DNA of 36,453 nucleotides, taken from NCBI GenBank assembly GCA_005116835.1, contig SWDM01000012.1:1-36453 (forward strand), read 5' to 3'. The position numbers were made by a program, and so were the translations under genes. Of this stretch, positions 8,268-16,760 are shown piece by piece. This stretch comes from Nitrospira sp. (GTDB lineage: Bacteria; Nitrospirota; Nitrospiria; Nitrospirales; Nitrospiraceae). The notes below the pieces were generated by a model. The model saw nothing but the letters and a program-made list of their open reading frames with translations, was not told where the DNA came from and did not search any database. How positions within the stretch are numbered: position 1 is the stretch's first letter; every line of letters begins with the position of its first letter.

Positions 8268-8534
8268 TTAGAACGAGGCAGCCAATGCTTGGGCAAGACA
8301 AAACAGACTCATTGCGAAAGAGCCGTAGGCTGTCACATAGGCAAAGCTACGAACATGCTTGGGCCCCCAAATCATCTTGACCACTGTGGGAAAGTAAATC
8401 ACCGATGTCCATTCCGGTGGATCGGTGATCCAGTGCCATTGCTGTCTGATGCCGTATGCCAAGACTGCGCCATACACGACGCCGCCTGCGCAGACTAGGA
8501 CTTCCATAATTTCGACGGAGCGAGCTTCGTCCAT
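8268..8534 (-). CDS. Hypothetical membrane protein (88 aa)
   Basis: Not recognised. Two likely membrane helices: one near the start (VLVCAGGVVYGAVLAYGI) and one near the end (FAYVTAYGSFAMSLFCLAQALA). They are separated by a tryptophan-rich loop (RQQWHWITDPPEWTSVIYF) and a basic segment. The ATG at 8534 follows GAGGGA. The first 18 codons and about 60 bp upstream recur at 14429-14570, where the rest of the gene is gone. Small family with a decayed paralogue in the same window; function unknown. Confidence 0.65.
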   Translation of the reverse strand: MDEARSVEIMEVLVCAGGVVYGAVLAYGIRQQWHWITDPPEWTSVIYFPTVVKMIWGPKHVRSFAYVTAYGSFAMSLFCLAQALAASF

Positions 8535-8665
8535 CCAGATTTCCCTCTCATTGACGAAACCAGCTCATTCTACGTTTTCCGGCTTGGCGGGTCTATGGCT
8601 ACTTGAGTGCAATGCGCCGTGCATCGTGAGCATCACAATATCCACGGTTCCCTTTGGTTGGTCAT

Positions 8666-9100
8666 TCAAACAAACCGCGTGCGTTCCTTGGGGGTGGGGA
8701 CGCGGCATGTTTCGGCTTTGCCCATCCATTTGTACCGGTGGCGCGCCACGAAATCGTAGACGGCATCACGAAGGGGGAGTGGAACTACAATGAGAAGGTA
8801 GAATAGTGGCCAGATACCAGAAAAGTGTCTCACGATTCTCAGAACAGCCGTTGATTTGGTGAAGATGCTGGTTCGCTCCAGGAGAAGAAAGGTCTCAAAG
8901 TTATCGGGAGCCAGTTGAAGCTCTTGCAGTATCTGTTTCGCGTTTTGAGACTGAAGCGTTCCGAACTTAAACTTTCCATGGGGATCATGATCGATCGTGA
9001 AATTCACCCAGGCGTTACACCAATTGCAGACTCCATCGAAAACAATGACCCGCTCATGCCTGCTCCACTCATGGGATCTGGGATCAAGTTCGTACTTCAT
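8666..9100 (-). CDS. Thiol-disulfide oxidoreductase-like protein, DCC family (DUF393)
   Basis: 144 aa. The family signature DxxCxxC is present in VIVFDGVCNWCNAWVNFTI (Cys25 and Cys28), followed by the usual KFGTLQSQNAKQIL, a strand FLLLERTSIFTKSTAVLRIVRHF and the C-terminal YDFVARHRYKWMG. DCC proteins have a thioredoxin-like fold; most are uncharacterised, and redox or detoxification roles are assumed. Cytoplasmic, possibly membrane-associated through ILWPLFYLLIVVPL-type hydrophobic residues. Single gene. Confidence 0.85.
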   Translation of the reverse strand: MKYELDPRSHEWSRHERVIVFDGVCNWCNAWVNFTIDHDPHGKFKFGTLQSQNAKQILQELQLAPDNFETFLLLERTSIFTKSTAVLRIVRHFSGIWPLFYLLIVVPLPLRDAVYDFVARHRYKWMGKAETCRVPTPKERTRFV

Positions 9101-9300
9101 TGGCCATGTCTCTTGAGCCGTCCATTGGAACCAACTGTATCAGATGACACGATGTGGAGATATTGTACTGAGTTTAAACGAGGTTGGTCTATGGCAGTCT
9201 GGCGTAGCGAGATTCAGGGACGAGCGGGGCGCCGGACTGCTATGCGGCGGGAATGGAGTTGGGGCCGGAATATCTTGAGTGTAAAATGAGTCACGAAATC

Positions 9301-10065
9301 TTACAGTGCGGTTTGTGGCTTCGTTACCGAAAACCGTAAGCGAACGTAATCAGCGTGCCAATTGCCAGTGGCATCGTAGAGCACAGGGCGCAATGCTGTG
9401 ACGATCTGAGAAATACAGCGCGGTCTTTCGATTGCGGGCAAAGCAGACGTGTAAGGCTGGGCGAACGTCTGAAGCCAGCCTCCTATATCTCCAGGCAACG
9501 GAGTTGGGCGAGGAAGGAGAGTCAAATGCTCTACTGAAAAACCCACGGCTTCAAGAAGCGCTCTGTATTCTTCCGGGCGTGGAAAGAACCAAGGGCTGGC
9601 GACCGTCACGCGTCGCGAGAAAAGTGAAGCCTCGATGGCAGTAATAATGGCATCGACATTGCCGTAACCGCCGAACTCACCAACGAATCGTCCGCCGGGT
9701 TTAAGCGCACGCCAGACACCGGCAATGACATCCTTGGGGCGTGTCATCCAGTGCAGTGCTGCGTTGGAAAATACCGCATCGAATTCATTGATGAAGGTGA
9801 GTGTCTGTCCATCCATCACCTGAGCAGTCAGACCCAGTGCGTTGGACGCCGCAACCATCTCTGGACTTGCATCGACACCGACTACCCTGCAGCCAAGTTG
9901 TGAGAGCTTGAGGGTGAGCGCGCCATCACCGCAACCCAGATCGAGGATATCTTCGCCTGGCCTCGGAGACAGTAATTCCACAACGGGCATGCCGAGATCG
10001 GAGACGAACCGGGCATGCTCGGCATACTGAGCTGGATCCCAATGTTGTGGGTGTGGCGAAGACAT
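9301..10065 (-). CDS. SAM-dependent methyltransferase, trans-aconitate methyltransferase-like
   Basis: 254 aa class I methyltransferase. Motif I is DILDLGCGDGALTLKL (about 39-54), followed by VVGVDASPEMV (acidic ribose ligand), then AVFSNAALHWM, which carries the W/NAALHW segment typical of Tam-like enzymes, and ALKPGGRFVGEFGG (post-motif). The C-terminal half has the aromatic PWFFPRPEEYRALLEAVGF found in Tam homologues. It probably methylates a small carboxylate, but the substrate cannot be read from sequence. Start ATG at 10065 with a weak ribosome site. No operon partner. Confidence 0.82.
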   Translation of the reverse strand: MSSPHPQHWDPAQYAEHARFVSDLGMPVVELLSPRPGEDILDLGCGDGALTLKLSQLGCRVVGVDASPEMVAASNALGLTAQVMDGQTLTFINEFDAVFSNAALHWMTRPKDVIAGVWRALKPGGRFVGEFGGYGNVDAIITAIEASLFSRRVTVASPWFFPRPEEYRALLEAVGFSVEHLTLLPRPTPLPGDIGGWLQTFAQPYTSALPAIERPRCISQIVTALRPVLYDATGNWHADYVRLRFSVTKPQTAL

Positions 10066-10236
10066 AGGGCAGCGGACCTGTGAATGAAATCTGTTGCAGT
10101 CAAGTCTAACGTAAAGTCGGAGGGGGATCCATTACCCCGGATGCGATGGGGGGTGTTTGAGGGAGGCACGGCAAGAACGCCCCGGACCGTCACGCGCCGG
10201 GACATTCAGAATGTCCATAGTTTCTTATCGTTCTTA

Positions 10237-11196
10237 TCATTTCGCCGTTCTGATGATCGATGTGGTGTCAACTTGGGCGCGTGTGCCGAAATTTACAGAC
10301 CTTGCATGTTTGAGAGTCTTGACCCATCCCGTGGCGACATCGACAACCATTTCAGCATGGTCTTCCATGGAAACTGCTTTCGGAAACTCCTTCTCCAGCG
10401 GTTCTCTTCCCAAACGTGCCCGCATCTCTTTGATCATTGAATCAAGAATCCGTGCGACCTGCGTGGGATCAGCTGTTTGGCTCCACGTAATCACAGCTTG
10501 GCCCGCCTGCTGATCGAACGCTTTCAATGCCATGCTTACATGGGTCGGGAAGGCCTCGCCGCCGAGGGGATTTGAGAACAGATCTTCGTACTCAAAAGGT
10601 TCGTTGTGGGTATATCCTCTCCCGAGAACCTTAAAATATACCTGCGCTTCGCGTGTGCACAGCTCTTCGACCTGCGCTTTGGTTTCGAGCATGGATATCC
10701 ATTGTGCTCGCAAGTTGGACATGAATGCCTTGTCATGTTTCTCATTCTGTAAGTCTTCCGTAGCAGCTAGGGCATCCAGCACTTTCAGCGCTCCGGCTTT
10801 GAGTTCCTGCCAGTTCCGGACGCCTCGAATCGTTCCACGCGAATCGATTTCGAGAACAATCTGCCGCCCATTCATGAGATTGACGACCTGTCCGAGGAAG
10901 GAATGTTCAGCCTGAGAAGGAGAGTCGAACCTGGTCTTGCCTGCGGTCCAGCCCACAAGGTATCCGCTATCATTGGTGTTGAGCACCTCAATCCTAAATT
11001 CAGTGTGAGTCTTCCCCGTGATCGTAGACTTGCCATCGGCCGACTTCACCCGTGCCCGCGTGATTTCGAGATGAACGATGTCTCCTTTTGTCCAGTGAGG
11101 CAAGACCTCGATGGAGTGGCTCTGGACATCGGTGAGCCCCAGGAGTGTCAAGCTGATAAGAAGAAGAATTATCGAGCGAATTGTCGCAGCGCGCAT
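10237..11196 (-). CDS. Exported hypothetical protein (319 aa)
   Basis: Not recognised. N-terminal signal peptide (IRSIILLLISLTLLGLTDVQS), so periplasmic or outer. The mature part begins with a beta-rich segment (WTKGDIVHLEITRARVK, FRIEVLNTNDSGYLVGWTAGKTRF) that resembles proteins measuring K-G-D-x-x-x-L type repeats (DUF6263-like), then a helical middle and a final beta part (AEMVVDVATGWVKTLKHAR). The start ATG follows TAGGAGGTT with close spacing. It lies upstream of the methyltransferase with a 170-bp gap and is probably independent. Confidence 0.65.
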   Translation of the reverse strand: MRAATIRSIILLLISLTLLGLTDVQSHSIEVLPHWTKGDIVHLEITRARVKSADGKSTITGKTHTEFRIEVLNTNDSGYLVGWTAGKTRFDSPSQAEHSFLGQVVNLMNGRQIVLEIDSRGTIRGVRNWQELKAGALKVLDALAATEDLQNEKHDKAFMSNLRAQWISMLETKAQVEELCTREAQVYFKVLGRGYTHNEPFEYEDLFSNPLGGEAFPTHVSMALKAFDQQAGQAVITWSQTADPTQVARILDSMIKEMRARLGREPLEKEFPKAVSMEDHAEMVVDVATGWVKTLKHARSVNFGTRAQVDTTSIIRTAK

Positions 11197-11540
11197 AACC
11201 TCCTAACACATGTAAGGAATCTCTGCGGACATTCTACCTTCCCACGTCAGTCTGGTCTATTACTGAGAGGGGTGTTATGGATTCGGGGACAGCACACCTT
11301 AACCCGCCACGGTTTCTCTCTGCCAACGTCTGCTTTTCGCAACCCGCAGTCGCTTGAATATAAAGTGTTCATCATCGGGTGCTCGGTACCGTTCCCTATT
11401 TTCGATGAGTGGAGTCAGGCCGAGCGTCGCGCGAGGGAAATGGTTCACAACACAAAGATTCTCGGCCTGTTCTGGCCCGCAATAAATTAATAGGCATGCC
11501 TGATCCTCAGCCTTTTTCGAGACATGCGTTCTTTCAGCCC
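11197..11540. other. Intergenic stretch with REP-like debris
   Basis: 344 bp without a supported gene. Its left part has 'ggggacagcacacctt' (about 11285-11300). Its right part ends in AATAGGCATGCCTGATCCTC (about 11490-11509), which nearly repeats AATAGTCATGCCTGACCCT at about 14411. Words of the type GGGGACAG and CCTGACCC flank Y1/REP-associated transposase relics elsewhere in this window, so this is likely old mobile debris. Confidence 0.4.
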
Positions 11541-12524
11541 TTACTGTATGTGATGGGTTCCGATGAATTCCTGCAACAACAAGTGCTGGTCTGATTCCAG
11601 TCCTTGCAGGGAGAGGGGTGGAACGATTCGCACCGATTCTTGAAGCCAGGTGTCGATCCAGAGCAGCACGCGAGGCCGGCGTGTGATCCTCACTTCTTCG
11701 ACGAGATACAGTCCTCGCTCATAAAGGACCTTTCCCGGGCAGTGAATGCCCAGTGCTCGCTGGGTTAACTCAAGACTCAACGAGACTGCCCCGCCTTCGG
11801 CAGCATCGGGAACGAGACGAAATCCTGCATCGGCAAGTTGGCGCACAGCGTTGGACTTAAGCGCGGAAGACCATCGTTCCGCCAGCACCGACAGGCTCAC
11901 AGCAGAGATGGCCTGGAGACTTCGATCTCCAGGCCGATCATCAAGATCAGGTGCCAGGGACAGGCTTTGCGAATCGTCCACGTCCGGTGTCGCAGGCTTA
12001 TCCTGCGACCGACCCAGGGGATTGGCAGCCTTGTAGTCTGTAATGAATTGGTTGATGAGGCCATCCAAATCCGCCTCGATCTGTTCGGCTGTGATCGGTT
12101 CACGGACCTGCCGAGTAGTTTCAAACAGCCATGTAGAGTCCTGGATGACGGTACTGGTCCGCAGGATGGTCACCGGTTCGGTGAGTGCCAAGGCCGGAGC
12201 ATACAACACTTTGCCTGGACAGATGTCCGTGAGCGGCTGGGGGTTGAGCGTAAGCGTCAGAGTAGCGAGACGAGGAGCCTGTGACGAACCGGAATCAGGA
12301 AGAGAAAGTCCGGCGGATTTGAAGAGAGCCAATGCTCGATTATGCAGCGCTTCTTTCAATTCTGTCGAGGCCACCACGACCAAATGAATGCCGCTAAGAT
12401 CAAGCTGTTCGGTGGTGCTCCGATACGCCGTCGTCGCAGCCATGCCGGTGGTGCATAAAAAGAGGGCCGTAAGCGTGATGTAATGAAGCAGCGTACGGAG
12501 AAGAGGAGAGCGGCGAGCCTTCAT
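11541..12524 (-). CDS. Exported protein with a duplicated domain
   Basis: About 327 aa from the ATG at 12524 (an ATG at 12566 adds 14 residues). An N-terminal signal (LLHYITLTALFLCTTGMAA) predicts export. The mature protein has two copies of the same unit. Each has a helical start (ELKEALHNRALALFKSAGL; SSALKSNAVRQLADAGF), a strand with LTLTL/LSLEL, then CPGKVLY, then a strand and W-[LI]-x-T/E segment (TWLFETTRQVREPI; TWLQESVRIVPPL) and a closing helix (LINQFITDYK; HLLLQEFIGTHH). The single Cys in each CPGKVLY could form an inter-domain disulfide. The linker is acidic. Family not recognised. Confidence 0.65.
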   Translation of the reverse strand: MKARRSPLLRTLLHYITLTALFLCTTGMAATTAYRSTTEQLDLSGIHLVVVASTELKEALHNRALALFKSAGLSLPDSGSSQAPRLATLTLTLNPQPLTDICPGKVLYAPALALTEPVTILRTSTVIQDSTWLFETTRQVREPITAEQIEADLDGLINQFITDYKAANPLGRSQDKPATPDVDDSQSLSLAPDLDDRPGDRSLQAISAVSLSVLAERWSSALKSNAVRQLADAGFRLVPDAAEGGAVSLSLELTQRALGIHCPGKVLYERGLYLVEEVRITRRPRVLLWIDTWLQESVRIVPPLSLQGLESDQHLLLQEFIGTHHIQ

Positions 12525-12646
12525 ACGGAGCGAGACTATCATGCTCCAGGCGATTGGTCGCCTCATTCATGTATTTCGCCGTCTGATAAGCTTAAAGACG
12601 AGGGTCGATAAGTGAGTGGAGAATAGGAAGGCAGCGCGTAGTTCAC

Positions 12647-12940
12647 ATGAATTTACATGGCACATGTCCCCACTGTGGAGCACGGATTCGTGCTCTCGGT
12701 GTACTACGAGTTAGTCGACAGAAGCCATATCAATGTTCCATATGTAGTAATGCGTCCACCATTGCTCCGAGCAGTGGCATGCGCATCGTGCTCGGCTGGG
12801 TGGTAGCGGTTGGGGTCCCTGCAGCCGTGCTAGACTATTTACAGTCGCCACGAGTTATTCTGTTTCTTTTTTGTGCAGGCGCAGCGGCTATGTTCCCGCT
12901 AATCTTCGCTCGGTTCTGCCGGTTCGAACCGAAAACATAG
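12647..12940 (+). CDS. Zinc-ribbon membrane protein (97 aa)
   Basis: Begins MNLHGTCPHCGARI. CPHC at residues 7-10 and CSIC at 30-33 form a four-cysteine zinc ribbon. Two membrane helices follow (GMRIVLGWVVAVGVPAAVLDYL; ILFLFCAGAAAMFPLIFARF). This layout, a cytoplasmic zinc ribbon plus a two-helix hairpin, is common in small uncharacterised membrane proteins. Weak ribosome site. Divergent from the gene at 11541-12524 and likely transcribed alone. Confidence 0.7.
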   Translation: MNLHGTCPHCGARIRALGVLRVSRQKPYQCSICSNASTIAPSSGMRIVLGWVVAVGVPAAVLDYLQSPRVILFLFCAGAAAMFPLIFARFCRFEPKT

Positions 12941-13182
12941 ATCGATCGCGTTGAAAGAACGCTGACGTGGAGCGTGCCAGAACTTGGTTCGACGTTCTCA
13001 CGACATGACACAAGGAAATAGGGGCAGGCTTGAATATAGACTTGTTTGGTGAGTTGTTGGAAGACACCTGATAAGGGCTTGATTGTCCACATGTCGTCCA
13101 GACGGTTCCGCGCTTTCAGTACTCATATTAGTCAATACTCCGCCCCACAAATCATCAATTCATCGACTCTTATCATCAGGCC

Positions 13183-13640
13183 GGCTGGTGTGGTCTCCAC
13201 TGCGCGCGTCTAACAAAGAGAGTCCGCGACCGCGTGTTGCACGAGCACAGAAGATCATCAGGCTCCATCCCTCCTCGACTGTTCTGCGAGCAAGGAGGGT
13301 ATCTGGCCACTTCCTTCCGCATTTGAATCTCAATAATACGGTGAAATTCTACGGGTGTTGCAGCGACCTGGCAGGTCAGCGACCGGCTCGTGCCGCAACG
13401 GCGAAGTGGAGGAAGTAGCGGTCCAGGCTGGCTAGATCGTTGTTGTATGCGGAGCCCCCCCCCATATCGCAGAACTGCTGATTCGCCATGTCATTCAGCT
13501 TGCGCCGGGTCACAGCATCTCGAATGATTATGATGTCCATTCTCTCGGTCTCTCCGCGTTGAGGGAGTCACCAGGGACGATTGCGGATTGTACCAAGCCC
13601 TGTCAGTTAGAAATTTCTGTTGCCCCTGTTCGCGATGTTT
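13183..13640. repeat. Decayed second copy of the 27.5-28.5 kb module
   Basis: This block follows 27515-27781 and then 28302-28478 almost base for base, with about 520 bp missing between. Shared landmarks: 'gatcatcaggctccatcc', 'gcgagcaaggagggtatc', 'aagtggaggaagtagcgg', 'cgggtcacagcatctcgaa' and 'gacgattgcggattgt' (with small changes). It shows that the two-gene module plus its flanks was duplicated and that one copy lost its middle. Confidence 0.85.
13376..13540 (-). pseudogene. In-frame fusion remnant of DUF5674 start and helical-protein end
   Basis: A 54-codon frame. The first part (MDIIIIRDAVTRRKLNDMA, then NQQFCDM) is the start of the DUF5674 protein at 28033-28380. The last part (GSAYNNDLASLDRYFLHF, then AVAARAGR) is the end of the protein at 27698-28027. 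A run of nine C (about 13456-13464) marks the deletion joint and gives GGG. The frame is kept only with exactly nine C, a homopolymer prone to error. The original ribosome site (GGAGAG) and ATG are still there. It may be expressed as a micro-protein, but loss of both cores makes it a relic. Confidence 0.75.
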
Positions 13641-13765
13641 TTAGCCGGCAACCAATGTGATAAAATGAAAACTCCCCAATGATGGAAGGTGCTATCTGGT
13701 GGTCTTTACCTATAGCAGGGTTTTAATGGATGTCTTTTCACGTCTTTTGAGAAGGGAGAATGCCG

Positions 13766-14149
13766 ATGAGACGATCTACCACGCAACTAGCTGTCACGCT
13801 GGCCGGAGTCCTAGCCGTAGTCGCTACCACAGTGCTGCCGTTGCAACCGGTATTCGGCGAGGGCGGGGCGCGGCGTGACGTTGTGCGTCAAGAAGAGCAG
13901 AACCTCAAGGACGCCCTTGAACACGCGAAAGAAGCGGTGGAACATGGTAAACAGGGTCATGCTGAGGCACTCCTGGAACATGCGGAAGCCGCGCTGCAGC
14001 ATGCCCTGAATGGAGGCAAAGATCATCCGCATGTGGGCGAAGGGATCACACATCTGAAAGAAGTCATTGAACATGGGAAAGCGAGCCATACCGACGTAGC
14101 CACGAAACACGCTGAAATTGCTGTCATGCACCTGTCTCAGGGAAAGTAA
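13766..14149 (+). CDS. smbP: Small histidine-rich periplasmic metal-binding protein, SmbP-like
   Basis: 127 aa from the second of two nearby ATGs (13760 and 13766); GGGAG at 13754-13758 is well spaced only for the second. Signal peptide (TTQLAVTLAGVLAVVATTVLPLQPVFG). The mature protein is a run of amphipathic helices with regularly spaced histidines and acids: LKDALEHAKEAVEHGKQGH, AEALLEHAEAALQHAL, HVGEGITHLKEVIEHG, TDVATKHAEIAVMHL. This matches SmbP, first described in Nitrosomonas europaea as a periplasmic four-helix protein binding Cu2+ and other divalent metals. Likely role: copper buffering. Stands alone, with no metal sensor adjacent. Confidence 0.8.
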   Translation: MRRSTTQLAVTLAGVLAVVATTVLPLQPVFGEGGARRDVVRQEEQNLKDALEHAKEAVEHGKQGHAEALLEHAEAALQHALNGGKDHPHVGEGITHLKEVIEHGKASHTDVATKHAEIAVMHLSQGK

Positions 14150-14868
14150 GAGAGCAAGGCAAAGAGGGTAGGTGAAGAAAAGGGAGTTATCAACAGTGGA
14201 ATCTCGTGTCTGGCGACGGTCAGACGCTGCTTGCAGCAGCGCCGAGTCGGCCGAGGTGAGCGGAGAGGGCGATTGTCGTCCTTTAGAAACGTGAAGCCTA
14301 TCTTGCCAACGAAGACGCCCTTTGTTTACGAATGACGGGCGACGTATCAAACTGAGGGACAGCTACGCGCCGCGAAATGGTTTTGGAACTTTCCCATCTC
14401 CCTAATAAGTCAATAGTCATGCCTGACCCTAAATCGTGACCCTAAATCGTCTGAAAATCTCCATCATTTCGACGGAACGAGCTTCTTTCATCCTTCCTCT
14501 CCCACTGTGACGAAACCAGCGCATTCTACGTTTTCTGGCCTGGCGGGTCTATGGCTGCGCCATGGAGTGAGAGGTGATTTATAGAGAAGGTCTGATAGTC
14601 CCGTTTGTACACATTGTCTGCAACAGCCCACGTAGGCATTTGGAACCTCACAATTTCACGCACGTAATCTTCACATGGGTCGTTCCAGACACTTCCAGTT
14701 AATTCACGGCGTTACGGCTCCGCTCCGTATCGGCATGCCTGTTGCCTAATGTCTGGGCAATGCGATTGGGATTGCGTTCTGTGTGAGTCGACGCACACTG
14801 ACGGCAACTCAGAATTCCCAGAAGGCACATTGAGACTGACAAGGCAACAACCGGAGAGGAGTTTTATC
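14150..14868. other. Intergenic stretch with gene and REP relics
   Basis: About 720 bp. Holds a REP-like word (ATGCCTGACCCTAAATCG, about 14418-14435, with the tail CGTGACCCTAAATCGT repeated directly after), the stub of a paralogue of the 8.3 kb gene (14429-14570, listed separately) and the leader of the peroxidase. No other gene seen. Confidence 0.45.
14429..14491 (-). pseudogene. 5' stub of a second copy of the 8.3 kb membrane-protein gene
   Basis: The ATG at 14491 opens a frame MKEARSVEMMEIF that parallels MDEARSVEIMEVL of the gene at 8268-8534 and then runs into unrelated sequence and a stop at 14429. The upstream side matches too: about 14492-14570 against about 8535-8603, including GACGAAACCAGC and CATTCTACGTTTT, with few differences. 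Only the promoter side and the first 11-12 codons survive. The break falls exactly at the CCTAAATCGT REP-like words. Confidence 0.7.
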
Positions 14869-16437
14869 ATGCGCAAGGTATTCACCAATTGGCAAGCTTT
14901 CCTGCATCCAACGCCCATGCTGCTCGCGGTCCTACTAACGGCACTCCCTTTGGCTCCGTCGTCCGCATCCGCAGGCGAGGCGAAGTCGGACAAGCCGAAG
15001 TTCATGTTCGGGCGGATGTTCCCAGACCTATCGCCCTACATTGCGCCCAACGACGCAGCGCTGGACGCACTTACTTGCGGCCAGGATACAAATCCACCGT
15101 CGCCGCTATGTACTTTGCAGATGCTAGTGCCAGGAAACGCACTACCGGTGGGACCACTGTTCGATGTAAATATTTCTGAGCCAGTACCCGGAAATGACGA
15201 CAACCCGACCAACGTGACGTCGTTCTTCACCTATTACGGGCAGTTCCTCGATCATGACATGACGTTGGACACGCTTCCGCTGCCGACGGAGTTCGTGGAC
15301 CCCACGACTATCCCCAATAACCGGGACCCGCGGCTGAACCTTGACACTGTGTATCGCGGTGGTCCGGATGCGAACCCTGAATTGTACGAGGCGGACGGCA
15401 AGCATCTTAAGGTCAATGGCCGCGACCTCCCGCGCGATCCTTCCTGTGTAGTTCCAACTCCTGCTGTTTCCTCCAATACACCCTGCGCTGCGATCATCGG
15501 GGACGGACGCAACGACGAGAATCAGGTGATAGCACAGGTCCATGTTGCGTTTCTGCGGGCCCATAACCAATTGATCGATCAGGGCTACAAGTTTGAACAG
15601 GCGCGCGAGCTGATGAGGTGGCGACACCAGTGGATCGTCGTCCACGAGTTTCTGCCTGAAGTGCTCGACCCAGGTGTGTATGCAGACGTGTTCCGCCCCG
15701 ATGGGAAAATTCAGACCAAGTTCTACGATCCGAAGAACGCGAACAAGGCAGATATGCCGGTCGAGTTTTCAGTTGCAGCATACCGCTTCGGCCATTCCCA
15801 AGTACGTAGGGCCTACAATATTATTAAGGGTGGGGGTCGGGTGCAGGTGTTCAACGGTACAGCTGGCGACCTCCATGGCGGGCGGCAGATCGCGACGGAC
15901 CACACCATCTTCTGGCCGAATTTCCTCAGAGTTGATGGCCAGCCAACGACCGGCCAGCCAAACACCACTCAGCCGGTAGCGAACATCAGCCGCAAAATCG
16001 ACTCGATGCTGTCGAGCGGCCTCTTCTTGCTGCCAATTCCAGGTGCGGCGACAGAGGGGTCTGCAATCCTCGCGAAGCGCAACATTCAGCGGGCGCGTGG
16101 GTACGGGCTGCCGAGCGGCCAGGCGGTTGCAGCTCGTTTGGGAATCCCTGTTCTGTCGAATGCCGAGATTGCTACGGACAATAATATTCCGAGGTTGCGG
16201 CTCGCTTTAAACGACCCAGCTTACCAAGGCGAGATGCCGCTGTGGCTCTACATATTGGCCGAGTCGCAGATCGTCCACAAAGGCGCGAAGTTGGGCCCAG
16301 TCGGCAGCCGTATTGTGGCTGAGGTAATCGGCGGGCTGCTGGCGGCAGACAACAGATCCTATTACCGGAAACACTGGACGCCCGAGGGTGGTGTGTTTCG
16401 TGCGCAGGATCTGTTGAGAGAAGCTGGCGTATTGTGA
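14869..16437 (+). CDS. Animal-type haem peroxidase (peroxidasin/myeloperoxidase superfamily), exported
   Basis: 522 aa. Start at 14869 is set by GGAGAGGAG eight bases upstream. Signal peptide with SSASA cleavage, so periplasmic or secreted. The haem-peroxidase core is complete: distal site YYGQFLDHDMT (His129, with Asp128/130 for the Ca2+ and ester-link region), GDGRNDENQVIAQVHVAF with catalytic Arg214 and Glu217, LRAHN, and the proximal site AAYRFGHSQVR (His309). These proteins use H2O2 to oxidise halides or organic substrates. Bacterial members are often secreted, and a role in oxidative chemistry or competition has been proposed. Length is normal for single-domain bacterial members. A strong terminator follows; monocistronic. 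Confidence 0.9.
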   Translation: MRKVFTNWQAFLHPTPMLLAVLLTALPLAPSSASAGEAKSDKPKFMFGRMFPDLSPYIAPNDAALDALTCGQDTNPPSPLCTLQMLVPGNALPVGPLFDVNISEPVPGNDDNPTNVTSFFTYYGQFLDHDMTLDTLPLPTEFVDPTTIPNNRDPRLNLDTVYRGGPDANPELYEADGKHLKVNGRDLPRDPSCVVPTPAVSSNTPCAAIIGDGRNDENQVIAQVHVAFLRAHNQLIDQGYKFEQARELMRWRHQWIVVHEFLPEVLDPGVYADVFRPDGKIQTKFYDPKNANKADMPVEFSVAAYRFGHSQVRRAYNIIKGGGRVQVFNGTAGDLHGGRQIATDHTIFWPNFLRVDGQPTTGQPNTTQPVANISRKIDSMLSSGLFLLPIPGAATEGSAILAKRNIQRARGYGLPSGQAVAARLGIPVLSNAEIATDNNIPRLRLALNDPAYQGEMPLWLYILAESQIVHKGAKLGPVGSRIVAEVIGGLLAADNRSYYRKHWTPEGGVFRAQDLLREAGVL

Positions 16438-16465
16438 GCTATCACAGTCACTGACGTTCGCTGTG

Positions 16466-16494
16466 AAATCCCTCCCTCTCAGAGGGAGGGATTT
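16466..16494. terminator. Terminator after the haem peroxidase
   Basis: A nearly perfect palindrome AAATCCCTCCCTCT-C-AGAGGGAGGGATTT, 29 bp after the stop. The stem is GC-rich in the middle, with A and T flanks that can serve both strands, so it may also end transcription from the convergent 16.6 kb gene. Confidence 0.85.
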
Positions 16495-16550
16495 CCGTCT
16501 GTTCTGTCGCAGGTTTTCTATTGGAGTCGTGTTGGCTATGCTCCCGGCGC

Positions 16551-16760
16551 TTAGCGGACGACTGCAGCTTGTCTGATGGTGAAGGTTCCCACGCCCCTTG
16601 TGATGATCACCTTTCCCTCCCGGCCTAAGCGAGAGATCTCCTGATAGATATCGCTGACGTTAAATTCAGGAGCGCGGGCCACTAAGGCATCGAATTCGCA
16701 CTCCTTGGAGTCTTGGAGTAGCTCGAGGATACGGATGGAAATGGGCCTCTGCGTTGACAT
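16551..16760 (-). CDS. Small winged-helix-like protein, copy 2
   Basis: 69 aa, paralogue of the 4748-4957 gene (52 of 69 residues identical). Starts MSTQRPISIRILELLQ. The DALVARAPEFNVSDIYQEI helix pair and the wing (VIITRGVGTFTIRQ) are conserved. AGGGAGG-type ribosome site (minus strand of 16766-16772). The most constant part is the putative recognition helix and wing (SDIYQEISRL, ITRGVG), so both copies may bind the same DNA. Convergent with the haem peroxidase gene. Function unknown. Confidence 0.75.
   Translation of the reverse strand: MSTQRPISIRILELLQDSKECEFDALVARAPEFNVSDIYQEISRLGREGKVIITRGVGTFTIRQAAVVR

Noticed and set aside
14749-14868. 40-codon upstream extension of the haem peroxidase
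   Set aside because: GGAGAGGAG and the signal peptide place the start at 14869; the extension is polar and would bury the signal.
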